DNA from: Salmonirosea sp038204185
GTDB lineage: Bacteria; Bacteroidota; Bacteroidia; Cytophagales; Spirosomataceae
DNA: 22,255 nt
Assembly (NCBI GenBank): GCA_038204185.1
Contig: JBBRDE010000057.1
Coordinates: forward strand, 1 to 22,255
Reading direction: 5' to 3'
The notes beneath the pieces are model-generated. The model ran no database searches, was not told the origin of the DNA, and saw nothing but the letters and a program-made list of their open reading frames with translations. Made by a program: the position numbers and the translations under genes. Shown here piece by piece: positions 7,005 to 15,010 of this stretch (position 1 is the first letter of the stretch; every line of letters starts with the position of its first letter).

Positions 7005-7556
7005 ATGCTAAAAAACCTCCATTTAAGCTTGTTTATCGTTCCGGTGATTGTGCTCTCACTGGTAATTGGAACGTATATGTACCTGCTGAAAAAAACGGAG
7101 GATAAATCCTTTTTTAAACAATTGATGGCCCGGATCGCCATTGTGGCCTTTGTACTTAACCTTACCTGGGAGCTGTCCCAAGGGCCGCTGTACGAAGGGT
7201 ATGTCTACGATTTTCAGCATATTAGCTTTTGTACCCTGGCTTCCGTAGCCGATGTACTGATGGTACTCCTGCTTTATCAGGGGTTTGCTTTCATTTTGCA
7301 GGAGCCCCTTTGGATAGGAAAAATTACCTGGGGGCGGGTACTTGCCCTCATGAGCGTAGGGGCTTTGGGAGCCATTCTGGCGGAAATACGCCACACCTGG
7401 GAAGGCAACTGGGCTTATGCTGAGTCCATGCCACTTTTGCCCTTCGTACATGTTGGGTTTTCGCCGGTATTACAATTTACCCTTTTGCCAGCCCTGGTGT
7501 ACTGGCTGAGTTTTCAATTGACAAAAAAGACTCCAAAACAAGGCCTGAAACCGTAA
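7005..7556 (+). CDS. Uncharacterised five-helix membrane protein
   Basis: A 183-residue integral membrane protein with hydrophobic segments at about 8-28, 42-58, 74-97, 107-128 and 146-170. It has a short Lys-rich loop after helix 1 and a Lys-rich C-terminal tail, predicted inside. Polar residues that look functional lie in or near the helices: Trp55-Glu56, His72, Cys76, Asp83, Glu127, His130 and Trp132-Glu133. I recall similar unnamed Bacteroidota proteins with the L-N-L-x-W-E and A-E-x-R-H patterns, but no functional name. The buried acids and histidines would suit metal, proton or quinone chemistry, which is inference. It starts 9 bases after the DUF2231 gene, so the two products may form one complex. 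About 110 bases separate it from the copper ATPase. Confidence 0.82.
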   Translation: MLKNLHLSLFIVPVIVLSLVIGTYMYLLKKTEDKSFFKQLMARIAIVAFVLNLTWELSQGPLYEGYVYDFQHISFCTLASVADVLMVLLLYQGFAFILQEPLWIGKITWGRVLALMSVGALGAILAEIRHTWEGNWAYAESMPLLPFVHVGFSPVLQFTLLPALVYWLSFQLTKKTPKQGLKP

Positions 7557-7666
7557 CATGGGCGACTTAAATAGTGTGTAAATCGATTCCTCAAAGTAGT
7601 AATTCAGTAAGACTAGCAAATTCACAAGTACGTGCTTTGCTTCCATAAAAAAGAGAAATCATAAAA

Positions 7667-9742
7667 ATGAAAACGACTATGGAAAACCATAAGCATGCCA
7701 TGCAACAACCGATGGATCATTCAAAAATGGATCATGGTCAGATGTCGCATTCTTCCAATCCGGGTCATGGCCACATGGGGCACGACCACCACAGGATGAT
7801 GATTGAGGACTTCAAGAGGAGATTCTGGGTGACAATGGTTCTTACAATCCCCATCCTGTTTCTCTCTCCCATGATCCAGGGTTTTTTGGGCTACGAGTAT
7901 GTCTTTTCCGGAAGTTACTACGTCCTCTTCGCCCTTTCCACCGTGGTGTACTTTTATGGGGGCTGGCCGTTTATCAAGGGTTTCTGGCAGGAGGTGCGGC
8001 AGGGTTCACCCGGCATGATGACCCTGATTGCCATGGCCATCAGTGTGGCGTACTTTTACAGTACCGCCACAGTTTTCGGTCTACCGGGCATGGACTTTTT
8101 CTGGGAGCTGGCTACCCTGATCGCTATTATGCTTTTGGGGCATTGGATCGAAATGAAAAGCATACTCGGTGCGTCCAAATCGCTGGAACTGCTGGTGAGC
8201 ATGATGCCCGCCGAAGCACACCGGGTGAAGGGCGACAAGGTAGAAGATATCAAGCTTGAAGAACTGCAAAAAGAGGACATTATCCTGGTGAAGCCCGGGG
8301 AGAAAGTACCCGCCGACGGCATACTTGTTGAAGGCTCGGGGTACCTCAACGAGTCCATGCTGACGGGGGAGTCGAAACCCGCTAAAAAGGAGGTGAACGA
8401 CAAAGTGATTGGCGGCTCTATTAACGGGAATAGCTCGTTGAGGGTACGGGTGGAGCACACAGGAAAAGACAGCTACCTGACAAAAGTAATCACCCTGGTT
8501 CAAGAGGCCCAGAAATCCAAGTCCAGGATGCAGAACCTTTCCGATAAGGCAGCCAAATGGCTTACTTACATCGCTTTGGCAGTTGGCTTCGGCACACTGG
8601 CGGTGTGGCTGTTTCTGGGCTTTCCTTTCGTTTATGCGTTAGAGCGAATGGTCACTGTCATGGTAATTACCTGTCCACACGCCCTGGGTCTGGCTATTCC
8701 TCTGGTCGTGGCCATATCTACGGCTGTATCCGCCCAGAACGGGCTGCTTATCCGCAACCGGACCGCCTTTGAGGAATCCCGTAAGATCACTGTCCTACTT
8801 TTTGACAAAACGGGTACCCTTACCAAGGGCAATTTTGGCGTAACCCGGCTGGAATCCGTGGATCCTGCCTATACTTCGGCAGAACTGCTCAGGCTGGCGA
8901 GTGCTTTGGAGCAAAGTTCCGAACACCCCATTGCCGTTGGCATTATGCGGAAAGTAAAAGAAGATGAGATCGAAGTACCAAAGCCGGAAAACTTCCAAGC
9001 CATTACGGGCAAGGGGGTTGAAGCAATAGTGGAAGGGAAAGAGGTGAAAGTAGTGAGTCCGGGTTACCTGCGGGATGCGGATATTGCCCTGCCGAAAGCG
9101 GCTTCCGGTGATGCCGCCGAAACTGTTGTTTTTGTATTGGTGGATGGTAGACTAGCAGGGTACATTGCACTATCTGACGAAATCCGTCCCGAATCCAAAG
9201 AGGCCATTGCGATCTTTAAGCAGAATAACATCAAAGTACTGATGGCTACCGGCGATAACGAGAGGACAGCCAGGGCGGTCAGTGACCAGCTCGGGCTGGA
9301 TGGCTACTACGCCGAAGTGCTACCCCACCAGAAAGTTGATATTGTGAAGAAACTGCAGGCCGCTGGCGAATTCGTGGCCATGACCGGTGATGGAGTCAAT
9401 GATGCCCCCGCCCTGGCCCAGGCCAACGTGGGCATCGCCGTGGGATCGGGGACCGACGTAGCGGCTGAAACAGCGGACATTATTCTAGTGAACAGTAATC
9501 CACAGGATATTGCCAACCTGATTCTGTTTGGCAAGGCTACGTACCGAAAAATGATCCAGAACCTGGTGTGGGCGACGGGCTACAATGTGTTCGCTATACC
9601 CCTGGCCGCTGGGGTGTTCTACTCATCGGGCTTCGTTTTGGGACCGGCCGTGGGTGCCGTGTTAATGAGCATGAGCACGATCATTGTGGCTATCAATGCG
9701 CAACTTTTGAAAAAGCAAATCAAATCCAACCAAATCCAATAG
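7667..9742 (+). CDS. copB: Copper-exporting P1B-3-type (CPH) ATPase, CopB-like
   Basis: An inner-membrane ATPase of 691 residues that pumps copper out of the cytoplasm. Visible motifs are the actuator T-G-E-S (233-236), the ion-site C-P-H (336-338), the phosphorylation site D-K-T-G-T with Asp380, the nucleotide-binding E-H-P (419-421) and the hinge G-D-G-V-N-D (574-579). The last helix reads M-S-M-S-T-I-I-V-A-I-N-A. C-P-H instead of C-P-C, and no heavy-metal-associated domain, put it in the P1B-3 (CopB) group. The N-terminus (1-45) is a Met/His-rich tail with M-D-H-S-K-M-D-H-G-Q-M and H-G-H-M-G-H-D-H-H. The M-D-H-S-K-M-D-H unit also occurs in the linker of the oxidase at 3438-5924. The DUF2911 gene begins 5 bases after the stop. 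Whether it carries Cu(I), Cu(II) or Ag cannot be decided from sequence. Confidence 0.95.
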   Translation: MKTTMENHKHAMQQPMDHSKMDHGQMSHSSNPGHGHMGHDHHRMMIEDFKRRFWVTMVLTIPILFLSPMIQGFLGYEYVFSGSYYVLFALSTVVYFYGGWPFIKGFWQEVRQGSPGMMTLIAMAISVAYFYSTATVFGLPGMDFFWELATLIAIMLLGHWIEMKSILGASKSLELLVSMMPAEAHRVKGDKVEDIKLEELQKEDIILVKPGEKVPADGILVEGSGYLNESMLTGESKPAKKEVNDKVIGGSINGNSSLRVRVEHTGKDSYLTKVITLVQEAQKSKSRMQNLSDKAAKWLTYIALAVGFGTLAVWLFLGFPFVYALERMVTVMVITCPHALGLAIPLVVAISTAVSAQNGLLIRNRTAFEESRKITVLLFDKTGTLTKGNFGVTRLESVDPAYTSAELLRLASALEQSSEHPIAVGIMRKVKEDEIEVPKPENFQAITGKGVEAIVEGKEVKVVSPGYLRDADIALPKAASGDAAETVVFVLVDGRLAGYIALSDEIRPESKEAIAIFKQNNIKVLMATGDNERTARAVSDQLGLDGYYAEVLPHQKVDIVKKLQAAGEFVAMTGDGVNDAPALAQANVGIAVGSGTDVAAETADIILVNSNPQDIANLILFGKATYRKMIQNLVWATGYNVFAIPLAAGVFYSSGFVLGPAVGAVLMSMSTIIVAINAQLLKKQIKSNQIQ

Positions 9743-9747
9743 TGTCT

Positions 9748-10305
9748 ATGAAAACCATCTTCCAAGTACTCGTTGCCGTTCTAATCAGTGGCGTTACCTA
9801 CGCCCAGCACGAGCATCATCAACCCGCCGAGACCGAAACCGCCAAACCAAAACCCAAAAGCCCCCGGCAGAGCGCCATGGCTATGGTGGGCGATAACCAC
9901 ATACACGTCGATTTTGGATCACCCAGCGTGCGGGGTCGGCAGATATGGAACGGACTGGTAGCCTACGATCAGGTATGGCCCTCGGGTGCCCATAAAGCCA
10001 CCTGGATCGACTTTTCTCAGGATGTTACAATCAATGGCAAGCTGATTCCCAAAGGTAAGTACGGTTTTTTTACAATTCCCGGTCCCAAGGAGTGGACGCT
10101 CATCCTGAGCAAGGATTGGGATATGCACCTGGCGGACGATTATAAGCCCGAACAGGATATTGTGCGGGTACAGGTAAAACCCGAAACCCACGAAGACATA
10201 ACGGAGGCCCTTACCTATAGCGTAGTACCGGAGGGAAAAAAGAAAGGAGAGGTAAAGTTACACTGGGAAAAGCTGAGCGTTTCCCTGCCTTTTCAGAATA
10301 AGTAA
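9748..10305 (+). CDS. DUF2911 domain exported protein
   Basis: A 185-residue exported protein. The ATG at 9748 gives a signal peptide (1-19) ending V-T-Y-A-Q. A His-rich start to the mature chain (H-E-H-H) and a Pro/Lys linker follow. The DUF2911 domain covers about 38-160. Its marks are S-P-R-Q, V-D-F-G-S-P-S-V-R-G-R-Q-I-W (54-67), G-L-V-A-Y-D-Q-V-W and G-K-Y-G-F-F-T-I-P-G (103-112). The usual G-A-N-E-A-T segment reads G-A-H-K-A-T here. The family is common in Bacteroidota and has no established biochemical role. It begins 5 bases after the ATPase stop, so it is cotranscribed and probably coupled with it, and a strong hairpin follows. A periplasmic metal-related role is inferred from this coupling. 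The longer frame open from 9568 lies inside the ATPase gene and is not the start. Confidence 0.88.
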   Translation: MKTIFQVLVAVLISGVTYAQHEHHQPAETETAKPKPKSPRQSAMAMVGDNHIHVDFGSPSVRGRQIWNGLVAYDQVWPSGAHKATWIDFSQDVTINGKLIPKGKYGFFTIPGPKEWTLILSKDWDMHLADDYKPEQDIVRVQVKPETHEDITEALTYSVVPEGKKKGEVKLHWEKLSVSLPFQNK

Positions 10306-10310
10306 GTACC

Positions 10311-10343
10311 GGTGTCGGGTTCCATTATAAGGAGCCCGACACC
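10311..10343 (+). terminator. Strong hairpin ending the ATPase-DUF2911 unit (weak U-tract)
   Basis: A 13-bp stem pairs 10311-10323 with 10331-10343, with one T-G wobble at 10320/10334, around a 7-base ATTATAA loop. It starts 6 bases after the DUF2911 stop. It is followed by TATAAAACC rather than a run of T, so it may be an inefficient terminator, a 3'-end stabiliser, or a partial attenuator before the DUF305 gene. Confidence 0.6.
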
Positions 10344-10449
10344 TATAAAACCAGGTAAGTAGCAAGTCCAATCTTGCCTTTACAGTTTGCAGTAGAATTT
10401 TTTATACGGACAGTTCAAATAATTCTTATTCACCTAACCTACTTATACA

Positions 10450-10902
10450 ATGAAAAGCAACCCTTATTCTAAGTTCTCGTTGATGATGGTGGTTTCGTTT
10501 CTCATCATGTATTCCATTATGTTCCTGAATGTAGACAGTGTGGACCATATTTACCTTAGCATGAACAGGCTCTATATGGCCTTACTGATGGTTTCACCGA
10601 TGGCCTTGCTCATGCTGGCTTTCATGGGCGACATGTATAAGGATAAGAAAGTGAATACAGCCATCATTGTCGTGAGCATTGCTGTATTTGTGGCGGTGTT
10701 TGCCTTTTTGAGAAACCAAACATTCGTAGGGGATATACAATACATGAAGGCCATGATCCCGCACCATTCCTCCGCTATTCTGACGAGCCAGAATGCCGCC
10801 ATTAATGACCCGGAGGTGAGACAACTTGCGGATGACATTATTAAAGCACAGGAAAAGGAGATCGCCCAAATGAAATCAATGCTGGACCGCCTGCAGAAGT
10901 GA
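10450..10902 (+). CDS. Membrane-anchored DUF305 domain protein (copper-associated)
   Basis: A 150-residue protein with three hydrophobic helices (about 8-28, 40-60 and 68-87) and a C-terminal DUF305 segment (97-148). The signature is Y-M-K-A-M-I-P-H-H-S-S-A-I (98-110), then D-P-E-V-R-Q-L-A-D and Q-M-K-S-M. The His105-His106 pair and the flanking Met residues (99, 102, 141, 144) are the family's likely metal ligands. DUF305 includes the cyanobacterial copper-binding protein CopM, and many members sit in copper resistance loci. Met residues are also frequent in the first two helices. The gene lies 144 bases after DUF2911 beyond a hairpin, so it may have its own promoter. It is the last recognisable gene of the copper block. 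The membrane-anchored form with DUF305 facing out is a common Bacteroidota arrangement. Copper binding is inferred. Confidence 0.85.
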   Translation: MKSNPYSKFSLMMVVSFLIMYSIMFLNVDSVDHIYLSMNRLYMALLMVSPMALLMLAFMGDMYKDKKVNTAIIVVSIAVFVAVFAFLRNQTFVGDIQYMKAMIPHHSSAILTSQNAAINDPEVRQLADDIIKAQEKEIAQMKSMLDRLQK

Positions 10903-11398
10903 GGTAGAAAAGAGAATTAGCCTTTTTTACAATTTATTCAATTTGAAAGCTCGGTTGCGAATTTAAGATTTACACTTACGTTCTTAGTAGTTAGAAAAGC
11001 GACCCAGCGACAATTCAAAGCCCGTATGAAATTATAAGACCTATACCGATGAGCACGATGAAACAATTCATTTTTAATTGCGATAAAGGCATTCCTCCTG
11101 CTGTAGACTCTTAGTACCCTTTCAAGTCGCAGTTCAGAACAAAATCAGTCTGAAATCCAGCATGATTCTACCAATGGTCAGTGTAAATCCCGAAAGGGGA
11201 TGGTCTTCAGGCTGCCTGCGTACCTACCTTTGAATTGACCTTTCCATGGCTCGGAATTAAAACAGCTTTTGTTTCTTTGCACTACCCTTTTCCACTTTGA
11301 CTGTTAAAGTTTTTAGCCTGCATCTAGTAGCATTGAAGCTGTAGTAAGTTTTGGCCAAAAGATAGGAATCGTGGGTAAAGGTAGATAAAACAGTAGCA
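10903..11398. other. 496-bp intergenic region between the copper block and the AraC gene
   Basis: No convincing gene was found. Just after the DUF305 stop, AAAAG and CTTTTTT at about 10909-10927 could form a weak terminator. A 22-codon open frame at 11049-11114 lacks support. A short inverted repeat (ATCCC at 11187-11191 and GGGAT at 11197-11201) precedes a TACCTTTG word at 11225-11232, which could be the AraC promoter. The stretch is AT-rich and may contain decayed sequence. Confidence 0.6.
11225..11232 (+). promoter_or_regulatory. Candidate -7 promoter element (TACCTTTG) upstream of the AraC gene
   Basis: It matches the TAnnTTTG -7 consensus of Bacteroidota and is identical to the word at 2859-2866. 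It would give a leader of about 160 bases before the AraC start at 11399. No clear -33 partner was seen. Confidence 0.3.
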
Positions 11399-12223
11399 AT
11401 GATGAAAGAACAGCAGATTGTAGTCAAAGACAAAATCCACGAGAAGACCATTAAAATAGCTCCCTTTCGAAAGGATATCCGTAAAACGGTAGCACACAAA
11501 CACAACAGCTATTTTGAACTGATATACTTATCCCAGGGCCAGGGGTACCACACCATCGACTCCGTAGAGTTCGCCATCACGCCGCCCACTGCTTTTTTCA
11601 TCCGCCAAGAGCAGACGCACCACTGGGAGTTAGAGACAGAATCTGAAGGGTATGTGCTGATCCTGAAAAGAAAATTTGTGGAGGACTGCCTGGATAAACA
11701 ACTCCACCAACTACTCATGCGGGCGAGTGACTCGCCCTGCGTTGCCGTTTCTGATCCGCATACGGTCGAAGATCTATTCATGCTCCTGCTTCGCGAATTC
11801 GACCCCGAACGGGGCGGTGGTGGCCCAGTGATAGAGGGATTGCTCAAAGCCCTTTTGGCAAAGCTGGTTAATGCAGGCCTCCACGGGGCACTGGGGAAAG
11901 ACCACAGTCGGAGTCTTTTCCGGGATTACGAGGAATTGCTCAGCCGTAACAAAAACCTTAGAAACAGCGTTTCCCACTACGCCACGCTGCTGAATACGAC
12001 TCCCCAGAATTTGAATGCCGCCTGTCGCAGGGCCGTTGATCAGTCTGCGTCGGTGGTGTTGTCCCATTTCATTGTGAACGAAGCGAAGCGTTTGCTGTCT
12101 TATACGGGCCTTTCGGTTTCAGAAGTGGCCGACGTTCTCGACTTTAAGGAGAGCTCTCATTTCATCAAGTACTTCAAAAGACACACGGGCCATACACCGG
12201 CCGCCTACCGTACTCAGATTTAG
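11399..12223 (+). CDS. AraC-family transcriptional regulator with N-terminal cupin-like sensor
   Basis: A 274-residue DNA-binding regulator. The N-terminal part (about 25-100) has the cupin-like AraC sensor pattern: H-K-H-N-S-Y-F-E-L-I-Y-L-S-Q-G, then P-P-T-A-F-F-I and H-H-W-E-L. The C-terminal part (about 190-274) holds the two helix-turn-helix units: N-S-V-S-H-Y-A-T-L-L-N-T-T-P-Q-N-L-N, then the second unit S-V-S-E-V-A-D-V-L-D-F-K-E-S-S-H-F-I-K-Y-F-K-R-H-T-G. The start could be the ATG at 11399 or the adjacent ATG at 11402. The ligand is unknown. The next gene, a TonB-dependent receptor, starts 134 bases downstream on the same strand and is the most likely target (inference). Control of the copper block by this protein is possible but has no support in the sequence. 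Confidence 0.92.
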   Translation: MMKEQQIVVKDKIHEKTIKIAPFRKDIRKTVAHKHNSYFELIYLSQGQGYHTIDSVEFAITPPTAFFIRQEQTHHWELETESEGYVLILKRKFVEDCLDKQLHQLLMRASDSPCVAVSDPHTVEDLFMLLLREFDPERGGGGPVIEGLLKALLAKLVNAGLHGALGKDHSRSLFRDYEELLSRNKNLRNSVSHYATLLNTTPQNLNAACRRAVDQSASVVLSHFIVNEAKRLLSYTGLSVSEVADVLDFKESSHFIKYFKRHTGHTPAAYRTQI

Positions 12224-12357
12224 TATATACCATTCTATTTTCTAATGTACCGATCTAATTGTGGAAAATGCCTGAAATTTGCGCCTTCCAATCGAAAGTG
12301 ATTCGGTTAAGTATAATTTTATCCAACTGAATCTGCCCCTTAGTGAAGTTATTACGA

Positions 12358-14841
12358 ATGAAGGTACCCCCAATCCCGCGTTTACGAGTCTTACCTCTGG
12401 GCTTGGCGTTCCTCCTGTTGATTGTGATCAGTGGAACAGCAATAGCCCAGGGCCAGGTGAACGGACGAATCCTGGACAAAGTCTCGGGAGAACCCATCTC
12501 CTTCGCCAGCATTGCCCTCTACGCGCCGGGTGATACCCTAATGGCGGCGGCCGGGAGTATTACCGATACCCTGGGGAGCTATACCGTTACGGATCTCAAG
12601 CCGGGAACCTACCAGCTTAGGACATTTTTTATCGGCTACCGTCCTCTCGCCAGGGCTGTGATCGTGGAGCGGGGACGTACCGTCGAGATGGGAATCCTGT
12701 CACTGGAACCGGAGTCGAAACTGCTGGACGAGGTACGCGTGACGGGCCAACGGGCCGATGTCCTCGTCAAGGCCGACCGGACTACCTACCGGGCGGGGCA
12801 ATTCCAGTCGGCGGCGGGGGGCACGGCCACGGATGTCCTGCGCAACCTGCCGGGTATATCGGTCGACGCCGAGGGCCAGGTGAATCTGCGCGGCACGGGC
12901 GGATTTCTGGTTCTGCTCAACGGCAGGCCCGTACAGGCTAACCTGGGTACCCTGTTGAGTCAGCTTCCGGCCAATACCATCGAGTCGGTTGAGGTTATCA
13001 CTACGCCCAATGCCAAATTCGACCCTGACGGTAAGGCGGGCATCATCTCTATTATTACGAAGAAAGGAGCCGATACGGGCTGGTCAGCCCTGGTCAACGG
13101 GATGGTGGGCTTACCCAGTGTGGACGATTTTGGAAATGCTCGCTCATCCCAACGGCATAGCGCCGACGCTACCCTCAACTACCGCTCCGAGCGCTGGGAC
13201 GTGGCCCTGAGTACGGCCTACATTCGTAACGACATCGCCGGGCGGCGAGTGGGCGACGTGAGTACTACGATTGGGACCCGCACCACCCGATTTCCGTCGG
13301 AAGGCGAGCGTAGCTTCGACCGCTATACGTTCACCAATCGGCTGGCGGTAGCTTATGTACCCAATGCTGCCAATGCCTGGAACGCGGGCCTGTATTTTAG
13401 CAAACGGAGGGAAGAGCGCCTGGCGGATATTTTTTACAAAAATACCACCACCAACACGACTACCGGGCAGGTAATCAACCGGATTTCGTATTTTAACAGC
13501 AACCTGGTGCGCAAGGACGGAGAATTTTATACCGCCAACCTGGACTACACCCATACCTACGCCAACAAGGCTACGCTAAGCGCCGGAGCGCTGTACGAGT
13601 ACGACCTCATCAGCGGCTTTACCAAAAACCGCAACCTGAACCAGACCGATTTTAGCGACACGCTCCAGTACACCGTCACCACCACCGACCGCCCTATTCA
13701 GAATTTTCGGGCTAACCTGGATGCCGCCTTCCCACTGGCGGGCGGAAAACTGGAAACGGGCTACCAGTACCGCCAGCAGCAGGACATCGGCGATTACCTC
13801 TACCGCGAGCAGCAGGGCAATGGCGCGCCGCTGGCGATGTTCCCTGCCTTCACGGGACGGATCGATATTTCCAATTACATCCACAGCCTCTACTCCCAGT
13901 TTTCGGCCAGTCGTGCCAAAGTGGATCTGACGGCGGGTCTTCGCTACGAGTATTCCCTACGTACGCTGCGGGCACCCAATGACCAGACCTTCAATCTGAG
14001 ACTGAATAATCTATTTCCGTCATTCAACTTACTTTTCAAACCCGTGGAGGGTACCTCACTAAGGGCCGGGTACAGCCGTCGGGTGCAACGCAGTAGTAAC
14101 TTTGCGCTTAACCCGCTACCCGAACGCGAGCATTCCGAAACCCTCGAACAGGGAGACCCCAACCTGTTACCCGAATTTGTGAATCTGGCCGAACTGAGCG
14201 TCAATAAAGAGATTAAGAATACCACCCTACTGGCTACGGTCTATTTTCAGGGCGTGCAAAATGTGATCAACCGCGTGAACCGCGTGTATGCCGACACCAT
14301 CCTGAGCCGAATTTTTACCAATGCGGGCCGGGCGCAGCGCTTCGGACTGGAAGCCGCCGCCGATGTGAAACTCACCAAGGCCTGGAAGCTCTACATAGGC
14401 GGCAATCTCTACCGCTACACCATCGCGGGGCAGCTGTTCCAGAACGAGGTAATCTTCGAGCGCGCCGCCTGGACTTACTCCCTCAACGCCAACACGACGG
14501 TGCAGGCCACGCCTACGCTGTCGGTACAGGCCAGCGTGAACTACCTGTCGCGTCGGATTACGGCGCAGGGAGAAGATTCCTTCTTTCTGATCCCGAACCT
14601 GTCGGTGAAGAAAACCCTGCTCAACAACCGCCTGACGATTCAGGCACAATGGCAGAACATCGGTATGGGGCTGTTGCCTTCCAATGAGCAGCGTATCACG
14701 ACCCGGGGGCGGGATTTCTTTACGACGACCAACTACATACAGGAAAAAGATATTTTGCTCATCAATCTAAGCTATTCGCTTCGCCAGCTAAGCAAACGCA
14801 CCCGGCTACCCGGTAACGAATACGGCGACAAGGAGTTCTAG
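12358..14841 (+). CDS. TonB-dependent receptor, outer-membrane beta-barrel (OMP_b-brl_3-like) type
   Basis: An outer-membrane protein of 827 residues from the ATG at 12358. The GTG five codons upstream is possible but less likely. A signal peptide (1-31) ends G-T-A-I-A-Q. A carboxypeptidase-regulatory-like domain follows (about 33-115, with G-R-I-L-D-K-V-S-G-E-P and S-Y-T-V-T-D-L-K-P-G-T-Y). The plug domain spans about 120-235: T-D-V-L-R-N-L-P-G-I-S-V-D, then V-L-L-N-G-R-P-V and I-E-S-V-E-V-I-T-T-P. The long barrel has E-T-L-E-Q-G-D-P-N-L-L-P-E near the middle and ends in Phe. The plug wording and length fit the OMP_b-brl_3 group rather than SusC, and no SusD gene is present. The substrate is unknown. 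It follows the AraC regulator by 134 bases, which suggests inducible expression. Confidence 0.9.
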   Translation: MKVPPIPRLRVLPLGLAFLLLIVISGTAIAQGQVNGRILDKVSGEPISFASIALYAPGDTLMAAAGSITDTLGSYTVTDLKPGTYQLRTFFIGYRPLARAVIVERGRTVEMGILSLEPESKLLDEVRVTGQRADVLVKADRTTYRAGQFQSAAGGTATDVLRNLPGISVDAEGQVNLRGTGGFLVLLNGRPVQANLGTLLSQLPANTIESVEVITTPNAKFDPDGKAGIISIITKKGADTGWSALVNGMVGLPSVDDFGNARSSQRHSADATLNYRSERWDVALSTAYIRNDIAGRRVGDVSTTIGTRTTRFPSEGERSFDRYTFTNRLAVAYVPNAANAWNAGLYFSKRREERLADIFYKNTTTNTTTGQVINRISYFNSNLVRKDGEFYTANLDYTHTYANKATLSAGALYEYDLISGFTKNRNLNQTDFSDTLQYTVTTTDRPIQNFRANLDAAFPLAGGKLETGYQYRQQQDIGDYLYREQQGNGAPLAMFPAFTGRIDISNYIHSLYSQFSASRAKVDLTAGLRYEYSLRTLRAPNDQTFNLRLNNLFPSFNLLFKPVEGTSLRAGYSRRVQRSSNFALNPLPEREHSETLEQGDPNLLPEFVNLAELSVNKEIKNTTLLATVYFQGVQNVINRVNRVYADTILSRIFTNAGRAQRFGLEAAADVKLTKAWKLYIGGNLYRYTIAGQLFQNEVIFERAAWTYSLNANTTVQATPTLSVQASVNYLSRRITAQGEDSFFLIPNLSVKKTLLNNRLTIQAQWQNIGMGLLPSNEQRITTRGRDFFTTTNYIQEKDILLINLSYSLRQLSKRTRLPGNEYGDKEF

Positions 14842-15010
14842 GTACCTGCTACGGAGTGACCTTCCGGGGGAAATCTATGGGGTACTGGTTGCTCCCCTGA
14901 CTCGTAACTGATTCGTGGTCACAAGAATCATATCCATTCACCAAATCAAAGGGAGGGGCAAAGAGATAAAAAGTTCGGAGAAGTTAGCGTAAAAGTCCGA
15001 AATTGCCTCC

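Noticed and set aside
9568..9747. Upstream extension of the DUF2911 frame into the copper ATPase gene
   Set aside because: The ATG at 9748 gives a proper signal peptide and sits 5 bases after the ATPase stop; the extension overlaps the ATPase and has no family similarity.
11049..11114. 22-codon open frame in the intergenic region before the AraC gene
   Set aside because: It is too short, has no recognised family and no clear leader. It could be a decayed gene start but cannot be supported.
11257..11505. 82-residue minus-strand frame across the AraC start
   Set aside because: It overlaps the start of a well-supported regulator gene and shows no domain.
12358..14841. Possible SusC-type polysaccharide utilisation receptor
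   Set aside because: No SusD gene follows, and the length and plug sequence fit the OMP_b-brl_3 type better.
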